From: Cercophora sp. LCS_1
Lineage: Eukaryota > Ascomycota > Sordariomycetes > Sordariales > Lasiosphaeriaceae
Length of the DNA: 64,000 bases
Assembly (NCBI GenBank): GCA_036250225.1
Contig: JAPZLL010000010.1
Coordinates: forward strand, 310,001 to 374,000
Reading direction: 5' to 3'
Shown here: piece after piece, positions 10,047 through 20,744 of the stretch
Layout: every line of letters begins with the position of its first letter
Numbering within the stretch: position 1 is the stretch's first letter
Notes under the pieces: generated by a model
The model's database searches: none
Seen by the model: the letters and a program-made list of their open reading frames with translations, nothing else
Told to the model about the DNA's origin: nothing
Program-made: the position numbers and the translations under genes

Positions 10047-11755
10047 TTGTGTGGCCGTGGTAACGTAGCAGTCAGCTCATCCCAACATCTATTCACTTGG
10101 GAAGTCCTCCACATGATCGCGCGCCAGATTCCGGGCGACGGCGCGAAACACGGGGGTCTGGTGACCCTCGCCAATTTCTCAAAAACATGCAAGAGGTTCT
10201 ATGCGACAGGCATCCCCGTTCTCTATGAGAAGGCCGTCTTGCGTTATCCCTACCTTCTTGCCTGGGCCGCCGAGTATGGCATGACAGACATTGCGAGGCG
10301 TCTGCTCGAGAACGGAGCCGGCTATCCCGTGATCCAGTCCACACCTCTCTACAAAGGGCGACTGTATACTGGGCAAACCTGGCCGGATCCTGTCGACATG
10401 CCGGCGAGCGGCGCGGCGCAGGGCTTCCGAGAACGCTATCTGATTACCGACAATGGGTTGAAGGCCTCGTATCGCTTCCGAAAGTTGAATTTCCCCACAA
10501 TCGGTGGCTTTTGTCGTGCGGTGAGAAACACTGGCTCTGCCGCCCTAAGGTTCAGGGTGGCAGGACAAAGGGCCGTCTCAAGTTACCCAAGGGTCAGCGA
10601 GCTCGAGATGGCAGCCAAGAATGGTCACTTGGACATCGTCAAGTTACTCGCCCCGCTTGTCGACCTGGATCAAGAGAGCAGTGAGGTTACGATCTTCCGC
10701 TGCCACTCGAGTACTTCTGAATTGTTCATGAACAACTTCAACAAGGACCGAAGAACGGAGTTTGGCGAGCACGGTGGCTTCACGCCACTTCACGCGTCAA
10801 TATGCTAGGGCGACGTTGAGGTGTTCCGTCACCTTCTAGACCGCGGCGCGACGACTCTGAACACCGGCCCGCCGAATAAGCGCAGCCCCTACCGCGGCCT
10901 CCTACATCATGCTGTTGGGCTCAACGCCTGGGAGATTAGCCAAGAGCTCTTTTCCCTCGAGGAACCGTGCAAGAAGCTTATAATGGAGAACTTCCACATG
11001 GGCGGTACTGACATTGTCGGCGGCTACGACTCCAACGGCATTACCCCATTCTGGATGGCCTGCTGCAACTCCGACTGGCTTTACGTACGACCACATGGAA
11101 GTTCTCGAGGATGAAGGCGCGGATGTTAACCATGATCTCGGACGCGGCTTCACGCCACTTTCCTACGCGTGTATGATGGGCAAATGGCGTATCTCCAGCC
11201 ACATACTCGATATGGGTGGCGACAAGGTGACCAACGTCCCCTTCCAGGAGTTCAGCGGCGGCATTGTCGCCGCTTACGAGTACTGCACGGGCATGGGTAT
11301 TACCGGCGCCAGACCCATCGACTTCCTCACCGGCTACATGTTCGACCAGCCGACCAAATTCAACAAACTCGACGTCTCCGACAGAAACGACAAGTTCTGG
11401 GCTGGTGCGTCAGAAGAGATATACCGCGACTATTACAACATGAAGTTCAACCGCGCCAACAACAACGACAATTCTGAGACCCGGCAGCTTGAGCTTCTCG
11501 CCCCGATGCTGGATATGGACGCGGAGCTCTGCTCCCTGCCAACTGCCGAGCGGCCACATCTGCTCAATGATGTTGTGTTCGCAGCCGCGCAGCAACATGA
11601 CATGGCGGCTTTGGAGGTGATCGTGCCGCACCCCAAGTTCAAGGAATACGCCAAGGAGGGGGGGGGGGGGTCGAGCGCGCGGGGCTGGCATTTCTCTCAT
11701 CGAGATGTACCGAGCGGGCGAGGTGGAGTGGACGTCCACCATGACCAACACATGA
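10047..11755 (+). pseudogene. F-box-like/ankyrin-repeat protein, broken by a stop and two frameshifts
   Basis: The conceptual protein begins with an F-box-like segment (LFTWEVLHMIARQIPGDG then FSKTCKRFYATGIPVLYEKAVLR) and continues with ankyrin repeats (LAWAAEYGMTDIARRLLENGA; EMAAKNGHLDIVKLLAP; GFTPLSYACMMGKWRISSHILD). Three lesions interrupt it. A TAG stop lies at 10806-10808, after which the same frame continues as GDVEVFRHLLDRGA. A one-base shift near 11090 separates GITPFWMACCNSDWLY from HMEVLEDEGADVNH. A G13 run at 11658-11670 shifts frame again, beyond which a third frame reads sensibly (GISLIEMYRAGEVEW) to a TGA at 11753-11755. No ATG begins the first frame before position 10113, so the true start is unclear or lost. 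Ankyrin/F-box genes form large, quickly turning-over families in fungi. This is a decayed member. Confidence 0.8.
11658..11670 (+). repeat. G13 homopolymer within the ankyrin relic
   Basis: Thirteen consecutive G residues lie inside the reading frame. The downstream frame consistent with ankyrin-type sequence is different from the upstream one, so the tract marks a slippage-type frameshift. A sequencing or assembly length error is also possible. Confidence 0.8.
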
Positions 11756-12615
11756 AGCTTTTTGCCGACAACGGTTTTAGTTAGTGGGGTGAACGTTAGA
11801 TCCAGTGGCGCTGGGGCTGTTACTACGGAGTAAGTTCTCAAAGCGTGAGCTAAGTCCAACAGCTGACAAATATAGGGAGCCCTTGGCACACAGTTAGTAG
11901 GATTTGGCTGGGGATCTTTCTTCTCGACACCTTGCAGCGATTAGTCGAGCTGTAGAGTGGCGTCGAGATTATGGCTGTAGATGAGTTCTCAGGGTATAAG
12001 TTCAAAAACTGACAATCAGGAGCGATACTCGACGGTGGCGCTGGCTAGGGACTGGGAGGGTGAAGTGGTGCAAGGTATGGTGATATCGGCACACAGAACA
12101 AACAAACAGGCCGGGAAGTACGTAGCATAGCAAGCAGAAATATCAATTGATGTTCTCTGCAAGTTGGCGTGGTCAGAAACAATTGTCAGGGCTCTCTTTG
12201 GTCGTCATTGCAAGTTGTGCATGCTCAGACCTGCTTTGTGGGAAGATGGGACCCGGGTTCGGCGAGAAGCGCAAACACCTGTCAGTCGTCTCCCCGAAGC
12301 AGCTATAGCCTTCATCATCCAACTGTTCTGACCGCTTCGTGAAAACCAATGTCCCCTAAGATGGGGCCTTCCGATACTCTAGTCCGACTGGGACATACGC
12401 TGTGCTACCTAACGCGGAACGCTGTTGTATTCTTCGCCATCCTGTCAGGCCTTTCAATCGCCAATTCCCGTCCAATCAGTCCTCAAATCCTTCGCAAACG
12501 GGCCGAGGGCTGGCTGTCGGATTCCGGACGCAAAAGTCTACCGAAAGGAATGATGGGTAGGGGCGTTGTCGGGATGCGTGAGGATCAAGACGCGGTGTGC
12601 CAACCCGGAAGCCGC
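11756..12615. other. intergenic, nothing recognised
   Basis: Lies between the ankyrin relic and the stop codon of RIO1. It must contain the RIO1 3' untranslated region at its right end. No coding or RNA signal is seen. Confidence 0.45.
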
Positions 12616-14259
12616 TCACTTCTTCCTCCTCGACGTCGAAGAGACCAGTTTCTTCTTCAACGACTTGGGCATCTTGTCCTTCCGCTTCTCGCGCTTGGCC
12701 TCCTTGACCGCCTGTTTGTGGAGCTTCTTTTCATCCTTGTCTTCGAACCTCTTGCCCCTAGGTGGCCCCTTTTCGAATATACTCTCGTCGACCTCGCTGT
12801 CGCCACTTACAACGGATGCCCCCTCCCCGGATTCGTCCCCGGAGCTGTCCGTCCCCTCGGCATCATCCTCTGCCTTCGCGTCCTTGGGCAGCACCACTTG
12901 ATCTGCCAACAAGTTCCGATACACGAGACCCTCGCCTTCGGCCGTTCCAAGCTTCTGAGCGTCCTTCTCGATATCGTAGACCTCCTCCAGGGTTTGGGGG
13001 ATATACTGGTTGCGGAAGACTTCATTGTCGACCTCCAACTCTGCGATGGCCTCGTCAGTCTCGGCAGCCGCGGGTCGGATCTCGTAGAGGTGTTCGATAG
13101 TCTGCGAGAGCGCCGGCTCATCAACGGGGCCGTCGGGGGTGGTAATAAAGTTGAAGATGGTTCGGTCTTGGAGAGTGTCGACGCCTTGTCGTCGGAAGAA
13201 GTCGCCGACGTTCTTGATATCCATGCGCAAGAACTCGAGGGCACGAGGGTGGTCATGTTCTACAGATTGTGACACATCGATGATGTACAGCTGCTTGTCG
13301 TTGTAGAGGATGTTGTACTCGCTCAGATCGGCGTGAACCAGCCTGCACACTTGATAGAGGCGGCGCATGATACCGAGTAGCTGGATGTAGAGATTCCTCC
13401 ACTGCTCGTCAACATCATCGCCGCTGAGACGAGCGTCTCGGAGTCTTGGATATGCCCAGCCACGCTTGTCACCGAGGAATTCCATGACCAAGACGTGGAG
13501 CTTGAGCTTGAGAGGTTCGGGACAGCGAATCCCAGCGCCGTGGAGACGCCTCAGGTTGCGGAACTCCTTCTCTGCCCAAAGCTTGACCATTTTCCTGTTG
13601 TTGCCTTTCTCTGCGCCCGCCTTGAAACGATGCTCGCCTGTGATGTATCGCTCGCGGTCCTTGAAGACAAGAATCGACGTCTTGTAGATCTTGATCGCTC
13701 GCTGGATAGGTGCGCTGCCATCTTCGGGGTGCAGAACGGCGCCGTAAACGTTGGCCTCCTTCCCTGTGCTGATAGCGCCGTGGATTTCGCTGACGACACC
13801 GCGGTTGATCATCTGGAGCAGGATCATGCGTGTCCGCTGGTCCAGAACCAACTCGCTGGTGGCGCGATCCGCCTTGTCTTTCTCTCGATCTTGGCCCGCC
13901 TTGACATCGTCGAGGCGGATCTTGGCGGCGTGCTTCGAGAGAGCAGATACTTGATCGTCGATGCTGGCAAACGTGTTCGCCGAGGGCTTCTGGGCGTTGG
14001 AGCGGGGCACGGCGGCGGCGAGGCCATCGGATTGGAGCTGGCGTTGACGATTGTACGACTTTGTCAGGTCGGTGGAACTTGGGTCCCAGTCCTCAAGATC
14101 ATCATCGCTGTTGAAAACATCTTCGAGATCGTCGTCGTCGTCGTCGTCGAGGTATTCGGCTGGAGGGGCAGCCAACTCTGCGGGGATGGGTTCGCTTGGA
14201 CGTTCGCCCTGGCTATACGGTGGGTGGTGAGGCCCGGCCGTGGGAGCTGTCGAGGCCAT
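12616..14259 (-). CDS. RIO1: RIO-type serine/threonine kinase Rio1
   Basis: Single exon, 547 aa. Rio1 is an atypical kinase/ATPase needed for the last cytoplasmic steps of 40S ribosomal subunit maturation and for cell-cycle progression. An acidic N-terminal stretch (seven Asp near residues 38-44) precedes the RIO domain. Seen in order are the Rio1 nucleotide loop STGKEANVYGA (about 164-174), the ATP-anchoring Lys in AIKIYK (about 190), the catalytic loop LVHADLSEYNIL (Asp about 311) and the metal-binding IIDVSQSV (Asp about 328). The C-terminus is Lys/Arg-rich, typical of Rio1. The open frame extends 26 codons further upstream, but the ATG at 14257-14259 (MASTAPTAG) fits the family start. It is divergent from ATG17. 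A telobox-like motif lies about 170 bp upstream. Confidence 0.95.
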   Translation of the reverse strand: MASTAPTAGPHHPPYSQGERPSEPIPAELAAPPAEYLDDDDDDDLEDVFNSDDDLEDWDPSSTDLTKSYNRQRQLQSDGLAAAVPRSNAQKPSANTFASIDDQVSALSKHAAKIRLDDVKAGQDREKDKADRATSELVLDQRTRMILLQMINRGVVSEIHGAISTGKEANVYGAVLHPEDGSAPIQRAIKIYKTSILVFKDRERYITGEHRFKAGAEKGNNRKMVKLWAEKEFRNLRRLHGAGIRCPEPLKLKLHVLVMEFLGDKRGWAYPRLRDARLSGDDVDEQWRNLYIQLLGIMRRLYQVCRLVHADLSEYNILYNDKQLYIIDVSQSVEHDHPRALEFLRMDIKNVGDFFRRQGVDTLQDRTIFNFITTPDGPVDEPALSQTIEHLYEIRPAAAETDEAIAELEVDNEVFRNQYIPQTLEEVYDIEKDAQKLGTAEGEGLVYRNLLADQVVLPKDAKAEDDAEGTDSSGDESGEGASVVSGDSEVDESIFEKGPPRGKRFEDKDEKKLHKQAVKEAKREKRKDKMPKSLKKKLVSSTSRRKK

Positions 14260-15122
14260 ATTGTGACGGTGGGACGCAGTCTGTGCGGCTCTAACGTGCG
14301 TCTGGAATATTTCCAAGGATCTCCAACAAGGAGACAACCGGTTCGATGGTTTGGTGGACGTCTTATTTTTTTGGTGGGATGTTTTCTTATCTTATCGCAG
14401 CGCGGGGCTGCTTGACGAAGCCTTGAGGGTTAGGGGTTCCGAAAGCCGAAGCTCCCGAGTCTTCGGCCCCGGGATCAGGAGAACGACTGAAGGCATCGGA
14501 AACGAGCCCTTGGTAAACTCAACGCGTTATCATCTATCACTCCAACTTGAAGATTAGTCATTGGGTTCCAGCGGATGCACTACACCTTTGTGGGAGCCGC
14601 GACATGTCAGCAGCGGGAGCAGCTCCGTCAGGTACATCGCCATGCAACGCGCTAGCCTTAAAACAGGCTCATCGTCCTACGAGCATGTCGTAGGGCTTGT
14701 GCATCCGAACTGCCAGGACATTCGGCCACGGCGTGTTTGCTGGTGTTCACGACTGCGCAACCCCTAGGAGACCAGTTCCCACCCAGATGTTTGGTGTCGC
14801 GTCAGCTCCGGCACGTAGGAGAACAAATCAAGTGGATCGCTGTCCGTGCGCGCCCGTTGCCAGCCGGTTCGGGCGGATTGACATCACGCCTCCAGTTTCC
14901 CCGAAGCTGTTTCCCAGCAAACTCCAGGCTCCTGCAGCAACACAAAGCTTTGTCGCAGCTGCCCACAGACAACCGTCTCGCATCCGACCGCTCCCATAAA
15001 GATGCCACAGACATAGCGTCGCGCCATGCATCGAGCAAGTCGCATTCGTCTTATTCCTCCTTTGTGATTGTTTCTCTCCTGATTGCGAATTGTCGACGAC
15101 GTTATCTTCGACTTACTTCAAG
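14260..15122. promoter_or_regulatory. divergent promoter region between RIO1 and ATG17
   Basis: These 863 bp separate the start codons of two core genes transcribed away from each other, so it should hold both promoters. No coding or RNA feature is seen. The telobox-like motif at 14426-14435 is listed separately. Confidence 0.6.
14426..14435 (-). promoter_or_regulatory. telobox-like motif upstream of RIO1
   Basis: AGGGTTAGGG on the plus strand (CCCTAACCCT on the gene strand) lies about 167 bp before the RIO1 start. Telomere-repeat-like boxes bound by Tbf1/Teb1-type Myb proteins are known in promoters of fungal and plant ribosomal-protein and ribosome-biogenesis genes. RIO1 belongs to that functional group, so the site is plausible. 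A ten-base match can also occur by chance. Confidence 0.4.
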
Positions 15123-16684
15123 ATGCCGCCGAGCTCAGCCTCGTCCGAGTCCTCGGCCGAATCGCCCTCTTTCCACGACCCTGACGTCGATCCAAACACG
15201 GGCTCCGCCGAGTTCAACCCCGACGACGTGCCGGTATGGGTCCTTGTTGACCATCTCCTCGCCGTCAAGCGGGCGCTCGAGGGCACGCTCAGCCTTGTCG
15301 CCGACGCCCACAACCTCGCTACACATGCGCGCCAGATGCATGAGGAGTCAGTGATTCTGAGCGCCCAAACCTCTTTTCTGCGCCGCGGTATCAGCGAACA
15401 GGTGCGGGTTCTGCGTTCGGTCCGCCGCGGCATGAATCGCGCCTATGATGGCGGTCGTCGCGAGTTCAAGCAGCTGATCCGCACCCTCGACGCCGCGAAT
15501 GGCCGTCTCGAACAAACATTTAAAATGCTTAGGGGGGCAGTTGTCGATCCCGTTTTTAGGCCGGCGGGGGATGCGCAAAAGACATTGATGGATTTTGTCG
15601 ACTCGGGAGACGTCGAGGGGCTGCGTGACGGGTTGAAGGAGAGCATCAAGGAGTTGCAAGTATGTCGCCGAGCTGCGCCCACTGCGCAGGAATCGATGCT
15701 AACAAGACATGGTGCTAGTCCGCCCAAACGTCGTTCGATGGCGATCTCCTACGTTTCGATACCGACCTCCGAGCTCTTAATAAGATCATGTCGACGGCCG
15801 CGTCACCCGAATCGTCTGAGACCTACCAATCGATCCCGCAGCTCCTCGCTTCGCTTACACAACACTCGCACGAGATGGCCGAAGAGCTGGCCTCCCTCAC
15901 TAGGCACTTTGACATGTGCGTAAAAGCCGTGCGAACGACCGAGGGAGGTGCAGCGCTCGCCCGTCGCAAGGCGGCAGAGGTAACGGAAGGTGGCGATCCC
16001 GTTTCCATCTCGGGCGTAATTGCCGAACAAGATGCCGACCTCGATTCCATCGATCCCCAAGAACGAACCGAGCTGGTCCAAGTAGTGGTGCAAGATGCCC
16101 CGGAAGTCGACGAAGTTGTGTCAGACATCCAAGCAGTTCTCCAGCAGACAGAGGCTGACTTTGGGTCGCTCAAGGCGCAGGCGGACCAAACACGAGCGGC
16201 ATATACTGCAACGTTGGATGCGTTCAAGGTGCTGGAAGATATCGGCTCCCGGCTCGAAAGCTACGTCGAAGCCGAGACCGAGTTTGTTCAGCGCTGGGGA
16301 AACGAAAAGGAGATTGTCCTCGAGAGACTTGAAGCGATGGAGAACCTGCGCGCCTTTTACGAACGGTATGCGAGCGCATATGGCAGTTTGATGCTCGAAA
16401 TGGAGCGAAGGCGCTCCGTCCAGGATAAAATTGCTGCGACGTGGCGCAAGGCCAAGGAAACGGTGGACAAGATGGTGGAGGCGGACCGCAAAGAGAGGGA
16501 GCATTTCCGGCAGGAGATTGGCGAGTTCCTCCCAACGGATCTGTGGTCCGGGATGACGGGGCCGATCCGTCGGTGGGAGGTTGTGCCGGTTGATGAAGAG
16601 GCCAGGGAGGCCGAGGGCGCTGACGCCGAGGTGCCGGAACCGACCACACCGACGCTGCGCAAGGCAACGCCCGCGGTGCAGTAA
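15123..16684 (+). CDS. ATG17: autophagy scaffold protein Atg17
   Basis: Two exons, 15123-15659 and 15719-16684, flank a 59-nt intron (CAA|GTATGT...GCTAG|TCC) and give 500 aa. Atg17 scaffolds the Atg1/Atg13 kinase complex at the pre-autophagosomal structure during starvation. The sequence is almost wholly helical and charged. It includes the conserved N-terminal stretch (VLVDHLLAVKRALEGTL, HARQMHEESVILSAQTSFLRRG), the long central coiled-coil region (FKMLRGAVVDPVFRP, TLMDFVDSGDVEGLRDGL), and a C-terminal segment ending in a basic/acidic tail (GPIRRWEVVPVDEE). Length is usual for filamentous fungal Atg17. The start follows a normal leader and the frame has no earlier in-frame ATG that adds a conserved sequence. 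It shares its promoter region with RIO1. Confidence 0.92.
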
Positions 16685-17342
16685 GATACCCAGCAATGAC
16701 TTTGTGACATTAGCCTGGAGGCTGGCTTGCATTTTGCTTATGGCGTTTGGACAAAGACTATCAGGACCGGTTGGAGACTTGCGCAAGGCGTTTTGTTTTT
16801 TTGTTTCTTGGGTTGTATCGTATTGTATTGTACCAGACATTGTTCAAGTGACATCTTTACTCATGGTGGCGGTGACGCATTTGCCATGGAAGCGGGTCGT
16901 GGCTTCCATGTTTGACGTGGAATTTTGGCACCAAACCCTCACGCCCCAATCTTCAATTCAGAGAGATGATTCGATGATGGCACCAATCAGGTGCGAGTCC
17001 CCAATTTTGTCCCATTGACAATCTCTCCATTTGTTGGTCTGTCGTCGAATTAAGCTCCATTTTCCAGGGGTTCGCAATTCCGCGTCCGCGGCGTGCCGAG
17101 CCCCGACATGAATTGGGCCGCCGGCCAAACACTTGCAGCACCCCCGGCCAGCGTGACACCCCACTGTTTCAGAAGACCCTTTAACCCCGGCCTTGACCTC
17201 CCTTCTTCGGACATCCACAACCTCACCTCATCACCATCATCCATCATCCACCAAGTTCATCATCATCATCATCATCATCCGCAGCATCCATCACCATTCA
17301 ACCCAAAAAGCATACTACGCATCACAAAGAAGACTCACCAAA
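16685..17342. other. intergenic with an (ATC)n microsatellite
   Basis: Lies between the end of ATG17 and the start of the oxidoreductase. An (ATC)n run of about eight units lies at 17257-17279, within the probable 5' leader of the downstream gene. Nothing else is recognised. Confidence 0.5.
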
Positions 17343-18421
17343 ATGACCAAAATGAAAGCCTGGACCGTAACCACGGCCGGCCCTCCCTCCCCTTCCGTCC
17401 TAACCCTCACCGACCACCCCATCCCAACTCCCCTGGCGTCCGCCCTCCTCATCAAAGTAACCCACGCAGCCCTCAACCCTGTAGACCTCCATCTAATCAA
17501 GGTCTTCCCGTCCTGGCTGCCCTTCCGACGCAACCCCATCCCAGGCATGGATTTTGCAGGCGAAATCGTCGCGCTCGGCCCCTCGGTTCCTGCTTCATCA
17601 TCGCTCAAAATCGGGACCCGCGTCTGCGGTGCTCTGAATCTGGGACAGCTCTTCGTCGGTAAAGGGTCGTTGGTTGAGTATGTTACCATCGATCACACCC
17701 TTGTGGCGGAAATTCCGGAGGGTGTCACCGGTGGAGCGGCAGCAGGGATGGGCGGTATCGCGGGACAGACTGCCGCGCTTATTATCAAGACTGCGGGCGG
17801 TGTCAAGGGGAAGAGGCTGTTGATTAATGGAGCGAGTGGCGGGGTGGGATCGGTTCTTGTGCAGGCTTGTAAGGGGCTTGGAGCGGAATTGGTGGTGGGG
17901 GTTTGTTCGGGAGCGAATGAGGGACTGGTGAAGGGGTTGGGGGCGCACGAGGTCGTTGATTATACGGGGGGTGGATTGGAGGAGAAGTTGAAGGAGAGGT
18001 TTGGTGGGGAGAAGAGACTGGATTTTATTTTGGATTGTGCGGGGAGTCAGAGGTTGTTTAGCTTGAGTGAGGGCTATTTGAATGAGGGCGGGCGGTTTAT
18101 TAGTATTGTCGGCGGGGCGAGTCAGGGTGTTGTGCCGTTTGTGAGGAACAAGTTGCGGCCGGTTTGGTTGGGGGGTGTGCCGAGGGGATACACGCTCTTG
18201 TTGCTGTTGCCGTCGGGGGAGACGGTGCAGGAGGCGGTGAGGTGGTTGAGGGATGGGGTTGTCAAGGAGACGTTGATTGACTCGGAGTTTGGGTTTGAGG
18301 ATGCTGTCAAGGTGAGTTGCAGTAGCGCAGTTGGGGATGAGGTGCTGACTTTTTATAGGCGTATCAGAAGCTCGCAACCGGACGTGCCAAGGGAAAAGTC
18401 ATTGTCAGGGTTTCTGCTTAG
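17343..18421 (+). CDS. medium-chain dehydrogenase/reductase, quinone oxidoreductase-like
   Basis: Two exons, 17343-18311 and 18359-18421, with a 47-nt intron, give 343 aa ending KGKVIVRVSA. The fold is the GroES-like plus Rossmann arrangement of zinc-free medium-chain reductases (quinone oxidoreductase or RTN4IP1-like). The N-terminal domain has HAALNPVDLHLIK and the marker IPGMDFAGEIVALG. The NADPH site is INGASGGVGSVLVQACKGLGA. The later LDFILDCAGS and VRWLRDGVVK are also typical. The catalytic-zinc Cys/His ligands are absent, so it should reduce activated double bonds or quinones with NADPH. A second ATG nine bases downstream (MKAW) is an equally good start. The coding strand is strongly C-rich in the first third and G-rich in the last half. 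Confidence 0.9.
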
Positions 18422-18615
18422 CGACGGATGTTTTTGGCGGCTTGTTCTGATACCCCTGTACTTGATTGTTCAACACGGCTTGTTCATCCACGCCGCGGCC
18501 TATGTACAGCTTTGTTCCAGACGTTCGAGAGTTCCCACACACACATGACTTGGACGTCCATCCCACACCGTCCACCAACTATTCAATTGTACAAGGTGAG
18601 CCCTTCTAACAGACC

Positions 18616-19908
18616 TCAGTTCCAACCAATCCCCCGTCTGCGAGCGGCAGCATTCGCAGTGGCGGACGTCAGCAAACTCGTCGAGGTCAAATTCGGAGTA
18701 GGTGACCCAGTCCCAGCCACAGTCACATTCGAACTCGACGCCGTCCCATTACCGGTCACAGGCGGCGCAGTTCCATTCCCAAACGGCCCGCCCTCCGGCC
18801 CCGAACCCTGAGGTGGACCACCAGAACCGCCAGGACCGCCAGACATGCCACCCCCCTCAACATCAACACCTCCACCCTCAAGATAATGCGCCGCAGCCGC
18901 CACATTCTCGCTATAATCCGCCGCCTGGTCCAGCCCAATGGTAATCCACATCAACAACCCATCCTCGAGACTATCGCCCAGCATCACCCACTTGAGAAAT
19001 GGATCATACTCCTCCGTCGCCTCATCCGGTGCGAGCATGTCCTCCGCATTCGTCGTAACATCCTGCGAATTCAAACTATACGGCTCCAACGCCTCGACTT
19101 CCTCGCGCAAGGCATCGTCAAAGTACATTTGCCCGATATGCCGCGCCGTACCACCCGTAAACGTCTCGTTAGGAAGGACGGTAGCATCAGCGGTAGCCAT
19201 GACGTGGACGTGCGTTGCCCGCCCGGTATAGTGACCAGGGAAGAGGGTATCGAATTGGACAACGCCATCGGCATCCGTCTCTTGCACACCGCGGCCGTGG
19301 GTGCTGTCCAGTCCGCCTTGGCCTGTTGCGGATACGCCTGAGTAGATACCCGACGAGTTGGCGTGCCAGATATCGATGAGGAGGGACGGGATGCCGGTGC
19401 AGGTTGCTAGGTCGAGGAACTGGATGTCCAAGTGGACGGGGACGCCCCGTTGGGAGGAGGTGATGTCGGTGCGGATGAGTTCGCCGGAGACATAGTAGGG
19501 GCCTATGACGGTTTCGGGGACAAGCACGCAGGTGGTGTTGGAGGCGAAAAGGTCGGTTACGGGGGTGGTCAGGGAGAAGGAGGAGGTGGATTCGTGGGAG
19601 ACGGAGGACCACTTGGAGAGGGAGGCGGCGTCGCGCTTGGTGGTCTTTTGGATGTGGGTGGTCGAGAGGGAGCGTTTCTCACGGAGGGAGCGGGCGGTTG
19701 CGAGGCGTCGGGATAGAGCCTGCTCTTGGAGGGAGCGAGCGGCGGGCGAGTTGGCGCATTGGGAGAGGGCGCGCTTGGAGTGTGTTGTTACGAGATCGCG
19801 GAGGTGCAGCTCGGCGTGGATTTCCGCGTCGGAGTGGCCGCCTGCGTGGGCGAGGACTCCAGGGAGGAAAGCCGTGGTCAGGGCCACGGTGAGGCGTGTT
19901 AGGAGCAT
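18616..19908 (-). CDS. secreted intradiol ring-cleavage dioxygenase
   Basis: Single exon, 430 aa. A signal peptide (MLLTRLTVALTTAFLPGVLA) is followed by a His-rich N-terminus and an intradiol dioxygenase domain, which splits catechol-type aromatics between the hydroxyls using non-heme Fe(III). The marker IGPYYVSGELIR is at about 135-146. The expected iron ligands are Tyr189 (HANSSGIYSG), Tyr227 (FPGHYTGR), His233 and His235 (ATHVHVM). Homologues occur as extracellular enzymes acting on lignin-derived or plant phenolics. The C-terminal 80 residues are Gly/Pro/Asn-rich and end in a basic RRRGIGWN. The open frame extends 53 codons upstream, but the ATG at 19906-19908 puts the signal peptide first. 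It converges with the oxidoreductase, 194 bp apart. A TATA box lies 88 bp upstream. Confidence 0.9.
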   Translation of the reverse strand: MLLTRLTVALTTAFLPGVLAHAGGHSDAEIHAELHLRDLVTTHSKRALSQCANSPAARSLQEQALSRRLATARSLREKRSLSTTHIQKTTKRDAASLSKWSSVSHESTSSFSLTTPVTDLFASNTTCVLVPETVIGPYYVSGELIRTDITSSQRGVPVHLDIQFLDLATCTGIPSLLIDIWHANSSGIYSGVSATGQGGLDSTHGRGVQETDADGVVQFDTLFPGHYTGRATHVHVMATADATVLPNETFTGGTARHIGQMYFDDALREEVEALEPYSLNSQDVTTNAEDMLAPDEATEEYDPFLKWVMLGDSLEDGLLMWITIGLDQAADYSENVAAAAHYLEGGGVDVEGGGMSGGPGGSGGPPQGSGPEGGPFGNGTAPPVTGNGTASSSNVTVAGTGSPTPNLTSTSLLTSATANAAARRRGIGWN

Positions 19909-20744
19909 GCTGAGGACTTGTTGGAGGGTCAGTGAAGTGGTGTAGGTGAATGTGCCGAGTATTCGGGTGGATGTAGGTCTCTTGGAGATCTCTTGGTATA
20001 TATATATACAGATGCGCCATGGCGAAGCCGAAAAGCTTGTTGCTTCCTCGGTGCATGAAAACGACAAGGGTGGAGATTGGAAGCGACTTCAGGGGGTCGA
20101 GGTGACGACAGCCCGTTGCGGAGCCTCGCGAGATCATGGATGTCGCTTGACGTTGCCCTGTTTGGTGTCCAACCAGAAATAACGAGTTCCAAAAACCGTT
20201 TGTTTCACCCGTTGCCATTGTGGGGGTGGTGACCCGTTGATGGGGACCCATCGTCGGGATGTGGGAGGAGCTGACGCGGCTGCCCGTTGTGTGCTCCACC
20301 AGCATCGCCTCTCTGGACTCGGTCGGCAATGCACACTACGTGGGATCCAGACATTGAAATATCAAGACGCGATGGGGATAACGCGTCCCCCTGTTCCGGT
20401 TGACATGGAAGGCGAGATATTATAGAACTCGAAATGTACTCCTGCAAGTCTTCGATTTCCAGTCTCCACTGAAGGAACAAATACATGTCGACGATGGAAG
20501 CTATTTCTTGATTCCAAATCAATCTCTCGTCACTGTCTCTCTAGTTCCGTCAGGAACGGCGATAGCCTCCCAGCTTGAGGCTATTGTCGTGTATTTATCA
20601 GCGCGACGACGTCTTTGTCATTGATTTCCTCTGATACGTCATATTGGTGGCCGAAGACGCCTCATTGTGCCCGTTGTTGATTATCCTACTGACCGTTACA
20701 CCGGAAGCCCGACGTAAAGTTTCACGGCGCTCGCACATATTCCC
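19909..20744. other. intergenic, promoter of the dioxygenase
   Basis: This holds the dioxygenase promoter, with a TATA repeat at 19997-20008. Toward the right it runs into the amidase relic, whose 5' end may begin before 20745 but is no longer readable. Confidence 0.45.
19997..20008 (-). promoter_or_regulatory. TATA box (TA repeat) of the intradiol dioxygenase
   Basis: A perfect (TA)6 run lies 88 bp upstream of the dioxygenase start codon, a normal TATA-to-ATG distance for a short-leader fungal gene. A strong TATA box fits an inducible secreted enzyme. Confidence 0.6.

Noticed and set aside
12349..13272. Long plus-strand open frame (307 codons) opposite RIO1, and others opposite it at 13495-14415
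   Set aside because: They lie antisense to a clearly conserved kinase gene. The frames are open because of the RIO1 codon bias, and the translations show no family motif.
16121..16840. Minus-strand open frame of 239 codons opposite ATG17
   Set aside because: Antisense shadow; the plus-strand product is a full-length Atg17.
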